Of a stretch of DNA of 42,553 bases, positions 17,351 through 26,660 are shown one piece after another. Where the stretch lies: assembly GCA_024682375.1 (NCBI GenBank), contig JAIKZI010000062.1:1-42553 (forward strand), given 5' to 3'. The first letter of the stretch is position 1. Every line of letters begins with the position of its first letter. Under the pieces are notes generated by a model, which worked only from the letters and a program-made list of their open reading frames with translations, did no database searches and was not told the origin of the DNA. Source of the stretch: Lachnospiraceae bacterium. GTDB taxonomy: Bacteria; Bacillota; Clostridia; Lachnospirales; Lachnospiraceae. A program made the position numbers and the translations under genes.

Positions 17351-19381
17351 CTACTTAATATGCTTTTCAAACCAATCTGTTATTTCATTTAACCTTCTAA
17401 CTCTATGCTTTGGCTTTCCGGAACGAGATAACTCATGATTTTCACCATGGAATACAATCATTCTAGTTTCTACATCTCTCACTCTCATAGCCTGCATCAT
17501 CTGCATTCCTTCCGCAAGAGGACATCTATAATCACAATCACTATGAAGGAAAAGTGTAGGTGTAGTAGCATTGTCTACATAAGCTAGAGGAGAATGTTTC
17601 CAAAGCGTTTTCTCATCCATCTTTCCAAACCAGTCATCAAATCCTATTCCACACTGATCAGGTCCGAAATAAGTACCAATATCACTTATATATGTCATAG
17701 AAATCCAGTTTGAAATAGATCTCTGGCTAGCTGCACAGCAGAACCTGTCCGTATGTGTGACAATCCAGTTTGTCATAAAACCACCATACGAACCACCTGT
17801 TTCACAAAGTCGTCTGGAATCGATAGCCGGATATGCTTTTAAAACTGTGTCCACAAAATCCATCAGATTCTTAAAATCTACTCCACCGTAATCTCCTCGA
17901 ATATCAGCAAATTCATCACCACGTCCGTCAGAACCTTTGATATTCGTATACATAACAACGAATCCCTTTGCTACCCAATACTGCATCTCATGGAAGAAAA
18001 GCTCTGAGTATACACATCTAGGTCCACCATGTACATCGAGAACAGCAGGATAAGATTTCTTAGGATCATAATTTTCTGGGAGCAAAACCCATCCATGTAA
18101 ATTCAATCCTTCAGATTTATAGTCAATCCTGTTTGGCTTTGCCACATATACATCCTTCAAGAACTCACTGTTATGATTAGAAAGCAACTTCATCTTCTTC
18201 GTCTTAACATCGTAAGTATAAATCTCTGTTAGGCTCTTCCAATCTCCATAAGCTAGTACTACCTTATCTCCCACCTTATCAAAGAAATAAATTGAACCCG
18301 GAATATCAAGAAGAGTCTCCTTCTCTCCACTTGAAAGATTGATTCGAACCAAAGCTGTATGATCTTCAACAGTAGAAATTGTATAGTAGAAAGGTACACC
18401 ATCTTCACATAGAACCTTAGAACCTCTTCCACCTCCAACCATAACATCGCCAACTACGCTATTATGAAGTGAATATTCTGGAACATATTTTTCAACCTTC
18501 GAAAGCTTTCCATCCAAAACCTGATAAAGATAAGCGCTCTCATTGATACCATAAATTCTATAATCTGAATGGAAACAATAAGTCTTTCCATTTACAAATG
18601 CTGCATCCGCAAGGCCTAAATCTCCCTTATCATAAAGAGGAATTATCTTATCTTCCTTTACATCATATCTATATAAATTACAGAAGAAATCAATCTTCTT
18701 CTGAATCTTCGATGTGGCAAAGATAACACCACCATCGCACTTATCAAAATATAAAACATCAGTATTTGTATCAGTTAATCTTTTTACGGAAAAAAGATCC
18801 TTATCACATACACTTTTTTCCGGATTCCTTTTTAATAAGAAAAGAGAGTTTTTCTTTCCATTTATAACTCCCTGTCCATTAATCCAATATGGAACTTCAT
18901 CCCATACTTCATAATCTGATTCGAGCTCTTTCTTCTTCTCTTCCTTCTTCTTCGCTCTCGTTTCATCATCATCTTTATATGCATCTACATCGAGAACATC
19001 TAATTCACCAAGAGCTATATAAGTGTTCTCTCCCACCTTCTGAAAACCTGAAAAAGGATGTGAAAACTTCGCCCATGGCTTAGCTTCACCACCATTTATA
19101 TTAATTGAATATAGCATAACTCCTTCGAATTCATCTTCCGGATTCTTTCTATTTAAAATAAGAGTCTCATCATCTTCCCAAAAAGAAATAGTTGAGTCCA
19201 GTGTAGATGTAAGCTGGAATGGCTTCTTATTTCCCTTTGAGAGCCAGATATTCCTCTTATAACGATTCTTTTCTCCATCAGCATATGCGATATGATATGC
19301 AAATGCAGTTCCAGAATCATTCATGACAATATTTTCCGGGTACTGATACCGAAGGATATCTTCTAGTTCTACTTTTTTCAT
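17351..19381 (-). CDS. S9-family serine peptidase (acylaminoacyl/dipeptidyl peptidase-like)
   Basis: 676 residues: an N-terminal beta-propeller (about residues 1-400) and a C-terminal alpha/beta-hydrolase domain. The catalytic Ser is in GGSYGGFMTNW, the Asp in HSDCDYRCP and the His in HGENHELSR. With no signal peptide it probably trims short peptides in the cytoplasm. The start is taken at the ATG with GAGGAG nine bases upstream; the frame stays open to 19447, but that extension runs through a hairpin that begins about at the predicted transcription start. It appears to be transcribed alone. Confidence 0.92.
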   Translation of the reverse strand: MKKVELEDILRYQYPENIVMNDSGTAFAYHIAYADGEKNRYKRNIWLSKGNKKPFQLTSTLDSTISFWEDDETLILNRKNPEDEFEGVMLYSININGGEAKPWAKFSHPFSGFQKVGENTYIALGELDVLDVDAYKDDDETRAKKKEEKKKELESDYEVWDEVPYWINGQGVINGKKNSLFLLKRNPEKSVCDKDLFSVKRLTDTNTDVLYFDKCDGGVIFATSKIQKKIDFFCNLYRYDVKEDKIIPLYDKGDLGLADAAFVNGKTYCFHSDYRIYGINESAYLYQVLDGKLSKVEKYVPEYSLHNSVVGDVMVGGGRGSKVLCEDGVPFYYTISTVEDHTALVRINLSSGEKETLLDIPGSIYFFDKVGDKVVLAYGDWKSLTEIYTYDVKTKKMKLLSNHNSEFLKDVYVAKPNRIDYKSEGLNLHGWVLLPENYDPKKSYPAVLDVHGGPRCVYSELFFHEMQYWVAKGFVVMYTNIKGSDGRGDEFADIRGDYGGVDFKNLMDFVDTVLKAYPAIDSRRLCETGGSYGGFMTNWIVTHTDRFCCAASQRSISNWISMTYISDIGTYFGPDQCGIGFDDWFGKMDEKTLWKHSPLAYVDNATTPTLFLHSDCDYRCPLAEGMQMMQAMRVRDVETRMIVFHGENHELSRSGKPKHRVRRLNEITDWFEKHIK

Positions 19382-19414
19382 AATCTTTTTCTCCTCTTTT
19401 TTCCCGTAAATAAA

Positions 19415-19448
19415 AATGAAGTCATCGTTAAAAAACGACAACTTCATT
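19415..19448 (-). terminator. Hairpin with T-run: yitT terminator and/or S9 peptidase 5' leader
   Basis: AATGAAGT (19415-19422) pairs with ACTTCATT (19441-19448), with an inner TCGTT/AACGA stem. On the minus strand TTTTTATTT follows. It ends the yitT transcript, but a promoter at 19458-19486 would also start an RNA almost exactly at this stem, so it may be an attenuating or stabilising leader. Confidence 0.65.
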
Positions 19449-19457
19449 CTGACATAT

Positions 19458-19486
19458 TATATATTTGTGTTCAAGTTTTAAGTCAA
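19458..19486 (-). promoter_or_regulatory. Candidate promoter of the S9 peptidase gene
   Basis: Minus strand: TTGACT (19481-19486), 17 bases, TATATA (19458-19463), overlapping an alternative TATAAT. The -35 overlaps the final codons and stop of yitT. Confidence 0.45.
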
Positions 19487-20434
19487 TTTCCTAAGGAAAT
19501 AACCATCTACCTGAATTCCATTATTTACAGCTATAAATGCATTTGGATCAATTTTCTTCACTAACATACGTAATCTAAGTACTTCGAACTTACTTAGATA
19601 GACCATAAGTATTGTTACATTCTCGCCTGTGAATGCACCATTTCCGTTTATCTTTGTAACTCCTCTTCCCATTCTACCCATGATTTCAATTTCAAGCTTA
19701 CGAGGATCAGGAATCTTCGTAAGAATGATAGCCTGTGAGCCGATTGTCTGTGTATGGATTCTATCACAGGCAAATGAAACTACAAGTGAATATATTAGAG
19801 AATAGATAACTGTAGGTATATCAAACAGAGTTAAACATACTGCATATAAAAGTACATTGAAAATAGCAGAAATCCTTCCGATTGTAGATCCTGTGCTCTT
19901 ATTAAGAAGGATCATTCCGACTAGGTTAATACCACCATCGCAAGCTCCACTTCTTAAAATAAATCCTGTTCCGACACCAACTAAAAATCCACCTACAAGA
20001 GCTGATCCTAACTTATCATCAAAGATAACTGTTGCTGGAATAGGAATAAACGTCATAAGCACTGTCATCATTGTAATAGCTATAACAGTTCTTGCTATAA
20101 AACGCTTTCTCATATGTTTAACAGCCATCAAAAGTGGTGGAAGATTCAATAGGTAATACAAAATACCAGTTAAATCAATATGTGCAAGTTTGATTCCTGT
20201 CGCTGCCAAGCCATAAGTTATAAGCTGAGCCACTCCTGTAAATCCACCTGCATAAAAGTTTAGAGGCTGTATAAAAACGTTCAACCCAAACGCATAAAGA
20301 AAAGCACCAAAAGTAATCCATGCAAGTTTTTCGCCTTCACGTTTTGCACGATTCTTACCATGATCGAACATCTCTTCACGGTCTTTTAAAACTTTTACAA
20401 GTTCTACAGTTGTTACCTCTCTCTCTTCCTGCAT
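19478..20434 (-). CDS. YitT-family membrane protein (DUF161/DUF2179)
   Basis: 318 residues: a charged cytoplasmic N-terminus, five or six membrane segments including VGVGTGFILRSGACDGGINL (family signature), and a C-terminal soluble DUF2179 domain (about residues 225-310). Members are widespread in Firmicutes; the transported substrate is not known. The ribosome site GGAGGT lies inside the last codons of the preceding gene, two bases separate the genes, and translation is probably coupled. Ends at the hairpin at 19415. Confidence 0.88.
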   Translation of the reverse strand: MQEEREVTTVELVKVLKDREEMFDHGKNRAKREGEKLAWITFGAFLYAFGLNVFIQPLNFYAGGFTGVAQLITYGLAATGIKLAHIDLTGILYYLLNLPPLLMAVKHMRKRFIARTVIAITMMTVLMTFIPIPATVIFDDKLGSALVGGFLVGVGTGFILRSGACDGGINLVGMILLNKSTGSTIGRISAIFNVLLYAVCLTLFDIPTVIYSLIYSLVVSFACDRIHTQTIGSQAIILTKIPDPRKLEIEIMGRMGRGVTKINGNGAFTGENVTILMVYLSKFEVLRLRMLVKKIDPNAFIAVNNGIQVDGYFLRKLT

Positions 20435-20436
20435 TT

Positions 20437-21039
20437 CTACCTCCGTCTGTTTTTCTTAAACCTCTCTATCTCTTCAGCGATAGTTGTATAATCTCTCTCA
20501 AACAACTCTTCGCTGATTTCTTCATTTAAAATATCACTATCTATTCGTTCTAAAATTTTCTCTTGGACAAAAGCTTTCGACTTCTCTTTATATTTAAACA
20601 TGGAATGTCTCATTTGAATAGAATAAAGTTCCGGTCTCCACAAAAGCTTGATTTTGTTCTTTAAAACACTCTTCGGATTGGGAGATGCCTCCCTAACTAC
20701 ATAAAAATCCAGATATTTATCATCGACAATCTCCACTGAAATAATTCCCCACCATAAAGGAATATGTTTAGAACACTGCATTGCATGTGTCGAACCAACC
20801 ACTAAATAATTCTCATCGAAGTACTTATTATAATCTTTAACCTGCCTATTCAACCTTTCATAGGTATCAGCATCTGATTTTATCTCGATTCCAACTATCC
20901 TTTTTGGAAGAACCATAACCACATCAGCTCTGGATTTTCCAATTTCAATTTCCTCGAGAATTCTTGACTTTGAATTTCTTTCCTCCAAATAGTCAAAAAG
21001 TGGTTCTCTTATATCTCTATCATGTAATTTATAATCCAT
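20437..21039 (-). CDS. sce7726-family PD-(D/E)XK nuclease-like protein
   Basis: About 200 residues. The core reads LEEIEIGKSRADVV, then IVGIEIKSDADTYERL, matching the D...ExK nuclease plan (Asp in SRADVV, Glu and Lys in EIK) of the sce7726 family. The biological role of this family is not established; nuclease activity is inferred from motifs only. Start chosen at MDYKLHDRDIRE with GGAAAG seven bases upstream; in-frame ATGs at 21054, 21066 and 21078 are possible but poorly served by ribosome sites. Basic C-terminus (KKNRRR). Cotranscribed with yitT. No defence or modification gene is adjacent. Confidence 0.7.
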   Translation of the reverse strand: MDYKLHDRDIREPLFDYLEERNSKSRILEEIEIGKSRADVVMVLPKRIVGIEIKSDADTYERLNRQVKDYNKYFDENYLVVGSTHAMQCSKHIPLWWGIISVEIVDDKYLDFYVVREASPNPKSVLKNKIKLLWRPELYSIQMRHSMFKYKEKSKAFVQEKILERIDSDILNEEISEELFERDYTTIAEEIERFKKNRRR

Positions 21040-21110
21040 AGTATTTCTTTCCATTTCCACAAACATTATGAACCACATAAATTCTCTTGTCTATAACGAG
21101 ATTTTTTAAC

Positions 21111-21150
21111 AATAAAAAAAAGAAGAGCCTATAAAAATAAGCTCTTCTTC
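21111..21150 (-). terminator. Terminator of pflBA
   Basis: AGAAGAGC (21121-21128) pairs with GCTCTTCT (21141-21148). On the minus strand it is followed by TTTTTTTATT. It lies between pflA and the nuclease-like gene. Confidence 0.85.
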
Positions 21151-21158
21151 TGACAAAT

Positions 21159-21884
21159 TTAGTTCGCGCCCAAAATACTCTTTGCATTTTCAATACGTTC
21201 TTTTGTAGGTGGATTAATACCTTCCAATTTATATGGAATTCCAAGTTCCTCCCACTTGAAAACACCTAGAGTATGGTATGGTAGCACTTCGACTCGCTCC
21301 ACATTCTTTAGAGTGTCGATAAATTCTCTAGTCCGTCTAAGCATGTTGTCATCGTCTGTTACTTCGGGAACTAACACATGTCTAATCCAAACCGGCTTAT
21401 TAATATCAGAAAGATATCTCGCGCAGTCAAGAATATTTGCATTGTCCTGACCAGTCAACTTTTTGTGGCATTCTGAATCGATATGCTTTATATCTAAAAG
21501 TACTAGGTCAGTAACTGCCATAAGGCTATCGAATTTCTTTATAAATGCATCATCCCTGGAAAATGGATTTGCTGAAGTGTCAAGGCATGTGCTGATTCCC
21601 ATCTTTTTCGCTTTAGAAAAAAGTTCCAGGACGAAATCAATCTGCAATAATGCTTCTCCCCCGCTCACAGTAATACCGCCCTCAGTTCCCCAATAAGGTC
21701 GATATCTAAGTGCCTTTTCAATCAGTTCATCTGCGCTCATTTCATCGCCAACATTGCATTTCCAGGTGTCAGGGTTATGACAATACTGACAGCGCATCTT
21801 ACATCCATTCAGGAAGATTACAAATCGGATCCCCGGCCCATCTACTGAGCCGAAGGATTCGATAGAATGTACAAAACCATTCAT
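21159..21884 (-). CDS. pflA: Pyruvate formate-lyase activating enzyme
   Basis: About 241 residues, a radical SAM protein. CKMRCQYCHNPDTW carries the CxxxCxxC cluster motif and ITVSGGEALLQ the SAM-binding GGE. It installs the glycyl radical on PflB under anaerobic conditions. The start is taken as ATG three bases after the pflB stop (MNGFVHSIESF, the usual N-terminus); the longer frame to 21908 overlaps pflB and is unlikely. Cotranscribed with pflB. Confidence 0.95.
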   Translation of the reverse strand: MNGFVHSIESFGSVDGPGIRFVIFLNGCKMRCQYCHNPDTWKCNVGDEMSADELIEKALRYRPYWGTEGGITVSGGEALLQIDFVLELFSKAKKMGISTCLDTSANPFSRDDAFIKKFDSLMAVTDLVLLDIKHIDSECHKKLTGQDNANILDCARYLSDINKPVWIRHVLVPEVTDDDNMLRRTREFIDTLKNVERVEVLPYHTLGVFKWEELGIPYKLEGINPPTKERIENAKSILGAN

Positions 21885-21886
21885 AA

Positions 21887-24163
21887 TTATGCCAATCTCT
21901 CGTGGCAAGTTCTTGAGATAACATCGAGCTGCTGCTCACGTGTCAAATCAATAAACTTAACAGCATATCCTGAAACACGGATTGTGAAGTTAGCATACTC
22001 TGGCTTCTCTGGATGTTCCATAGCATCCTTAAGCTTATCAACACCAAATACATTTACATTGAGGTGATGAGCGCCCTGAGCAAAGTAACCATCAAGAACA
22101 GTTACAAGCTTTTCAGATCTCTCTTCATCGCTATGTCCAAGAGCACCTGGGTTGATAGTCTGTGTATTTGAAATTCCATCGAGTGCGTACTCATATGGAA
22201 GTTTTGCAACAGAGTTAAGTGATGCAAGAAGTCCGTTCTGCTCAGCGCCATATGCTGGGTTAGCACCAGGAGCGAATGGCTTAAATGCTTCACGACCATC
22301 AGGAAGAGCACCTGTAGCCTTACCATATACAACGTTTGATGTAATTGTAAGGATAGATGTTGTAGGCTCTGAATCACGGTAAGTCTCGTTCTTCTTGATC
22401 TTAGCCATGAACTTCTTAAGAAGATCTACAGCAATCTTATCTGCTCTTTCATCATCATTACCATATTTAGGGAAGTCTCCCTCAATCTTGAAGTCTGTTG
22501 TAACACCTTCTTCATCTCTAATAGCTGTAACCTTTGCATACTTGATAGCAGAAAGTGAATCTACAACATGTGAGAATCCAGCGATACCTGTAGCGAATGT
22601 ACGACGTACATCTGTATCGATAAGAGCCATCTCAGCTGCTTCATAATAATATTTATCATGCATATACTGGATGAGGTTAAGAATATTAACATATAATCCA
22701 GCAAGCCAATCAAGTGTAACATCATATTTCTTAACTACTTCATCATAATCAAGAACATCTGATGTAATAGGAGCAAATTCAGGTCCAACCTGCATATGCT
22801 TTCCTGTTACCTTATCTCTAAACTTCTCATCTTTACCACCATTTATTGCATAAAGAAGAGCCTTTGCAAGGTTAGCACGAGCTCCGAAGAACTGCATTTC
22901 TTTACCAGTCTGAGTAGCTGATACACAGCAGCAAATGCTGTAGTCATCGCCCCATACTGGACGCATTACATCATCATTCTCATACTGAATTGAGCTTGTC
23001 TCAACAGAAATCTTTGCAGCATACTTCTTGAAGTTTTCAGGAAGTCTCTTTGTATAAAGAACTGTAAGGTTTGGTTCTGGAGCTGGTCCCATGTTTTCAA
23101 GTGTATGAAGGAATCTAAAGTCATTCTTTGTAACCATAGAACGTCCATCCATACCTGTACCAGCGACCTCGAGAGTTGCCCAAACAGGATCTCCTGAGAA
23201 AAGTTCATTATATGAAGGAATACGTGCAAACTTAACCATTCTAAACTTCATAACCAAGTGGTCGATAAGTTCCTGTGCTTCCTTCTCTGTAAGTGTTCCT
23301 TCTTTTAAATCTCTTTCAATATAAATATCAAGGAAAGTAGAAATACGTCCTACTGACATAGCAGCACCATTCTGAGACTTGATAGCTGCAAGATATCCGA
23401 AGTATAACCACTGAACAGCTTCTTTAGCATTCTTAGCTGGGCCAGAAATATCATAACCGTATGACTCTGCCATAGCCTTGATCTGATGAAGAGCTTTGAT
23501 CTGCTCAGCAATCTCTTCACGAAGACGAACTACCTTCTCTGTCATAGTTCCGTTTCCGCAGTTAGCCTTGTCCTCTTCCTTCTTCTGAATGAGGAAATCA
23601 ATACCATAAAGAGCGACTCTACGATAATCACCGACGATACGTCCACGTCCGTATGTATCTGGAAGACCTGTTACAATATGGCTATGACGAGCAGCTCTCA
23701 TCTCTGGAGTATAAGCATCAAATACAGCCTGGTTATGAGTCTTATGATATTTTGTAAAAATCTCATGAAGCTTCTCTGATGGTTCATATCCATAAGTCTT
23801 GCAAGCTTCCTCAGCCATCTTAATACCACCATATGGCATAAATGCTCTCTTAAGAGGCTTATCTGTCTGAATACCAACAACCTGCTCTAAATCTTTAAGC
23901 TTCTCATCGATATATCCTGGGCCATAAGCTGTTACGCCTGATACAACCTCAGTTTCCATATCGAGAACACCGCCGTTCTCTCTTTCTGCCTTCTGAAGTT
24001 CCTGTAAACGTCCCCATAACTTATCAGTTGCTTCTGTAGAACCCTCAAGGAATTCTTCGTCACCGTCATATGGTGTATAGTTTCTCTGAATAAAGTCACG
24101 TACGTTTACATCATCATTCCAATGACCATCTACGAAACTTCTCCACTCCGTCTTGTTTGACAT
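21887..24163 (-). CDS. pflB: Formate C-acetyltransferase (pyruvate formate-lyase)
   Basis: 758 residues, the usual length. Converts pyruvate and CoA to acetyl-CoA and formate, the main anaerobic pyruvate route. The glycyl-radical site is Gly732 in RVSGYAV, and the catalytic cysteines are in [20 protein letters not shown] precedes the ATG. Codon choice is strongly biased, as expected for a highly expressed gene, and the 5' leader is long (about 85 bases) with a small stem. Confidence 0.98.
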   Translation of the reverse strand: MSNKTEWRSFVDGHWNDDVNVRDFIQRNYTPYDGDEEFLEGSTEATDKLWGRLQELQKAERENGGVLDMETEVVSGVTAYGPGYIDEKLKDLEQVVGIQTDKPLKRAFMPYGGIKMAEEACKTYGYEPSEKLHEIFTKYHKTHNQAVFDAYTPEMRAARHSHIVTGLPDTYGRGRIVGDYRRVALYGIDFLIQKKEEDKANCGNGTMTEKVVRLREEIAEQIKALHQIKAMAESYGYDISGPAKNAKEAVQWLYFGYLAAIKSQNGAAMSVGRISTFLDIYIERDLKEGTLTEKEAQELIDHLVMKFRMVKFARIPSYNELFSGDPVWATLEVAGTGMDGRSMVTKNDFRFLHTLENMGPAPEPNLTVLYTKRLPENFKKYAAKISVETSSIQYENDDVMRPVWGDDYSICCCVSATQTGKEMQFFGARANLAKALLYAINGGKDEKFRDKVTGKHMQVGPEFAPITSDVLDYDEVVKKYDVTLDWLAGLYVNILNLIQYMHDKYYYEAAEMALIDTDVRRTFATGIAGFSHVVDSLSAIKYAKVTAIRDEEGVTTDFKIEGDFPKYGNDDERADKIAVDLLKKFMAKIKKNETYRDSEPTTSILTITSNVVYGKATGALPDGREAFKPFAPGANPAYGAEQNGLLASLNSVAKLPYEYALDGISNTQTINPGALGHSDEERSEKLVTVLDGYFAQGAHHLNVNVFGVDKLKDAMEHPEKPEYANFTIRVSGYAVKFIDLTREQQLDVISRTCHERLA

Positions 24164-24200
24164 GTTCTCCTCCTAAATAACAATTAAATAACTAACTAAT

Positions 24201-24223
24201 TTAGGGAAAAAATAAATCCCTAA
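24201..24223 (-). other. Stem-loop in the pflB leader
   Basis: TTAGGGA (24201-24207) and TCCCTAA (24217-24223) pair in the untranslated leader, between the promoter and the ribosome site. No T-run follows, so it is not a terminator; it could affect mRNA stability or bind a regulator. Confidence 0.4.
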
Positions 24224-24253
24224 TAAATCAAAACCTTTTTTGTATACAATCCT

Positions 24254-24282
24254 AGTATATAGATGAAGTAGAATTTATTCAA
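24254..24282 (-). promoter_or_regulatory. Promoter of pflBA
   Basis: Minus strand: -35 TTGAAT (24277-24282), 17 bases, -10 TATACT (24254-24259). No clear Rex or FNR site was found close by. Confidence 0.6.
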
Positions 24283-24510
24283 CCGATTTCGTTATTTTAT
24301 TAACATTGTTTTCAAAAAAGAACATTTTGTCAAATCTATCTAGTTTTTTGCCAAAAAAAATCCTCGAATTTGTCAATATTACGACCATCCGACGTAAATG
24401 CCCTAAAATCAGGCGTTTTTGTACTTTTTCGTATTTTGTATGGAATCACGGTCTCCTAATTTCAAAATTCCTAAAATAATTTCTAGAAAATCTAAAAAAA
24501 ATAAAAGATG
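24283..24510. other. AT-rich intergenic stretch between pflB and the small membrane protein gene
   Basis: No ORF with a ribosome site. It contains a weak hairpin AAATGCC/GGCGTTT around 24397-24418 followed by a short T-run on the plus strand, and several poly-A/T tracts that could act as upstream promoter elements for pflB. Nothing else is recognised. Confidence 0.4.
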
Positions 24511-24519
24511 TGCTATACT
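24511..24519 (+). promoter_or_regulatory. Extended -10 promoter of the small membrane protein gene
   Basis: TGCTATACT (24511-24519) is an extended -10 element. The -35 region is weak. Its position shows that a frame starting at 24510 cannot be the translated start. Confidence 0.5.
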
Positions 24520-24572
24520 CAACTTGTAATTCATTAAGTATATTCATTCATTTTAAAGGGGGAATGAAAACT

Positions 24573-24965
24573 ATGGATAATTCTTTAAGGCAATCTACAA
24601 TTTCACCAAGTAAGAAATTAATTCTTATGCTTATTTACTTAGTTCCATTTGTAGTCCTCAGCGTTAGCATTGAGTACTTATATGTAAGTTCTTTTTCATA
24701 CTTACATATCGTCAACAGAGTATTACTAATTCTTGTTCTCACAATGACCATGTTTATCCTCGAAGGTAAATATGACCTAAGAAACGCTCTTCTTTATTTA
24801 GGTGTAGCTGCACTGTTTATCGCATTAAACGTAAAGTTTGAACGCTTAACAGGGAACAAAATTGCTGAATTCATATCTCATTATGAGTACCGTCATATAA
24901 TAATTATTCTAGGTGGCCCTCTATTAGCAACTATTATCAGATACATCATTCGAAATAAAAACTAA
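24573..24965 (+). CDS. Small four-helix membrane protein, unknown function
   Basis: About 130 residues with four hydrophobic segments (for example LILMLIYLVPFVVLSVSIEY and HIIIILGGPLLATIIRYIIR) and a basic C-terminal end. I do not recognise the family. The start is taken at MDNSLRQ with GGGGG ten bases upstream; an ATG nine bases earlier lies too close to the ribosome site. It stands alone between pflB and the sensor kinase gene and ends in a strong terminator. Confidence 0.7.
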   Translation: MDNSLRQSTISPSKKLILMLIYLVPFVVLSVSIEYLYVSSFSYLHIVNRVLLILVLTMTMFILEGKYDLRNALLYLGVAALFIALNVKFERLTGNKIAEFISHYEYRHIIIILGGPLLATIIRYIIRNKN

Positions 24966-24971
24966 CAAAAA

Positions 24972-25010
24972 CCCGGATGTTTTCATACGAAAACATCCGG
25001 TTCTTCTTTT
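24972..25010. terminator. Bidirectional terminator
   Basis: CCGGATGTTTTC (24973-24984 region) pairs perfectly with GAAAACATCCGG (to 25000) around ATAC. TTCTTCTTTTT follows on the plus strand and GTTTTTGTT on the minus strand. It ends both the small membrane protein gene and the sensor kinase gene. Confidence 0.88.
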
Positions 25011-25017
25011 TAACAAA

Positions 25018-26658
25018 TCAAGCTTTTTCTAATTCAACTATCGCTTTAAACAGATCCCCATCTACACTCAATTCCATTCTTCCGCCCATCAGATTAGTAA
25101 GTGAACTTGCAATCGAAAGTCCGAGACCACTACCTTCTGTATTTCTGGAGGAATCTCCACGAGTAAATCTTTCCATAAGTTCATCCGCAGAAATATTAAG
25201 TGGTTCTCTTGATATATTCTTAAATGTAATTCTCACCTTATTCCCCGTATCTTCAGCCGAAATATAGACACGAGTATTAGCCATTGAGTATTTAGTGATA
25301 TTCGAAAGAAGGTTATCAAATATCCTCCACAGATGTCTTCCATCTGCTTTCGCCATGATATTTGAATGATTCTCTGGCATCACAAGTGAAAGACCTGCTT
25401 TTTCAAGTCTGTCATCAAATTCGGCTGCTGCCTGATTTAGGATTATAGATACATCCACATCATTCATATCCATCTTTATATTTCCTGTAGTAGCCTTCGA
25501 TGCCTCAATCAAATCTTCTATAAGCTTCTTCAATCTTGAACTCTGCTTTGAAAGGATAGCGACGTACTCTTTTTCCGTATCAAATGATGGTTCATCCTTC
25601 TCATATTCTTTACCGAGGAGGTCCACATAATTGATAATCGATGTAAGCGGTGTCTTTATATCATGAGATACATTTGTAATCAGCTCGGTTTTTAGTTTTT
25701 CACTCCTTACTTTATCATCTATAGAAATCTGAACACCATCTTTTATACGATTCAAATTGCCCGCTGCCTTCTTAAAATCATAGTACATATGATTCTCTAA
25801 AATCGGTTCTTCAAGATTACCATTTGCTATCTTTTCCATACCGTCGAATATCTTTCCAAGCTGTATCACAACCCACTCAAGTACCGGTATTGAAACAATC
25901 TTATAAAAAACCCAAACTAGAACTATATTTCCATTTGGATCTATTGCAGAAATGACAATCAATTCGAAAAAAGTCAGTGCAAAGAGTCCTATATTAAACC
26001 GCTTTACCAGGCTATTTCTTTCTTTCCAATTATCTTTAATCCCTTCAAGCGAATTAAAAATCTTATGATTTTTAAGCCAATTCCAGATCATACCAACTGC
26101 AGTATAGTGCATAAATTCTTTGGTTTTAAATCTAACAACAGTACTTAAAACTCCGATGTAACACGAAGCATATAGCATTAAAAAAAATAAGCCACCAAAA
26201 GTAATAATGAAAGAAAGCGACTGCACATAAAAATATGTATCTACAAAAAAAGCCAGACAACAACCTATGATACCAATCAATATAAAAATTAATAATCCAT
26301 ATGGAATTCTATCAATAAATCTAAGCCTGATTTCATCTGTGTCATCTCTATGTCCTCCAAGTAAACATATTATAATCATAGTAGCTATAAATAATATTCC
26401 ACTGATAACAAATAGGAGATATCCGTAATTCATAAGCGCTTTAACAATAAAGCTTATTGTATTAAAACTATAACCTTTTAAAGCATATACATTCGTATGC
26501 ATATCATCTACGAAAAACCAGAAATCACGCTTTCCTTCTATTGATTCATGTAAGCATACACCTATCAGTCCTACAATAAATGTTATCAGACTAAGTAAAT
26601 TCAATATAGTAAAGCCTACTTTTGACCATATGGAATATTGCATATTCTTTTTTTCCAT
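25018..26658 (-). CDS. Sensor histidine kinase
   Basis: About 546 residues with six or seven membrane segments in the first half, then a HisKA region VSHDIKTPLTSIINYVDLL (phosphorylated His), the N-box DNLLSNITKYSM and the G2 box GSGLGLSIA. The usual DxGxG G1 box is replaced by FKNISREPLNIS, as I recall seeing in many clostridial kinases of this subgroup. There is almost no long outside loop, so it may sense within the membrane, perhaps cell-envelope stress. Start at ATG 26658 with GGAGG seven bases upstream; a GTG at 26661 overlaps the regulator stop. Coupled to the response regulator gene. Confidence 0.9.
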   Translation of the reverse strand: MEKKNMQYSIWSKVGFTILNLLSLITFIVGLIGVCLHESIEGKRDFWFFVDDMHTNVYALKGYSFNTISFIVKALMNYGYLLFVISGILFIATMIIICLLGGHRDDTDEIRLRFIDRIPYGLLIFILIGIIGCCLAFFVDTYFYVQSLSFIITFGGLFFLMLYASCYIGVLSTVVRFKTKEFMHYTAVGMIWNWLKNHKIFNSLEGIKDNWKERNSLVKRFNIGLFALTFFELIVISAIDPNGNIVLVWVFYKIVSIPVLEWVVIQLGKIFDGMEKIANGNLEEPILENHMYYDFKKAAGNLNRIKDGVQISIDDKVRSEKLKTELITNVSHDIKTPLTSIINYVDLLGKEYEKDEPSFDTEKEYVAILSKQSSRLKKLIEDLIEASKATTGNIKMDMNDVDVSIILNQAAAEFDDRLEKAGLSLVMPENHSNIMAKADGRHLWRIFDNLLSNITKYSMANTRVYISAEDTGNKVRITFKNISREPLNISADELMERFTRGDSSRNTEGSGLGLSIASSLTNLMGGRMELSVDGDLFKAIVELEKA

Positions 26659-26660
26659 CA

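Noticed and set aside
19382-19447. N-terminal extension of the S9 peptidase
   Set aside because: It would be translated from within a terminator-like hairpin; the ATG at 19381 has a GAGGAG site and homologue-like start.
21885-21908. N-terminal extension of PflA
   Set aside because: It lies inside the pflB reading frame, and MNGFVHSIES is the typical start.
22102-24163. Several long frames on both strands inside pflB
   Set aside because: These are shadows caused by the strong codon bias of pflB; none has a ribosome site or recognisable product.
24510-24572. N-terminal extension of the small membrane protein
   Set aside because: The first codons overlap the extended -10 box.
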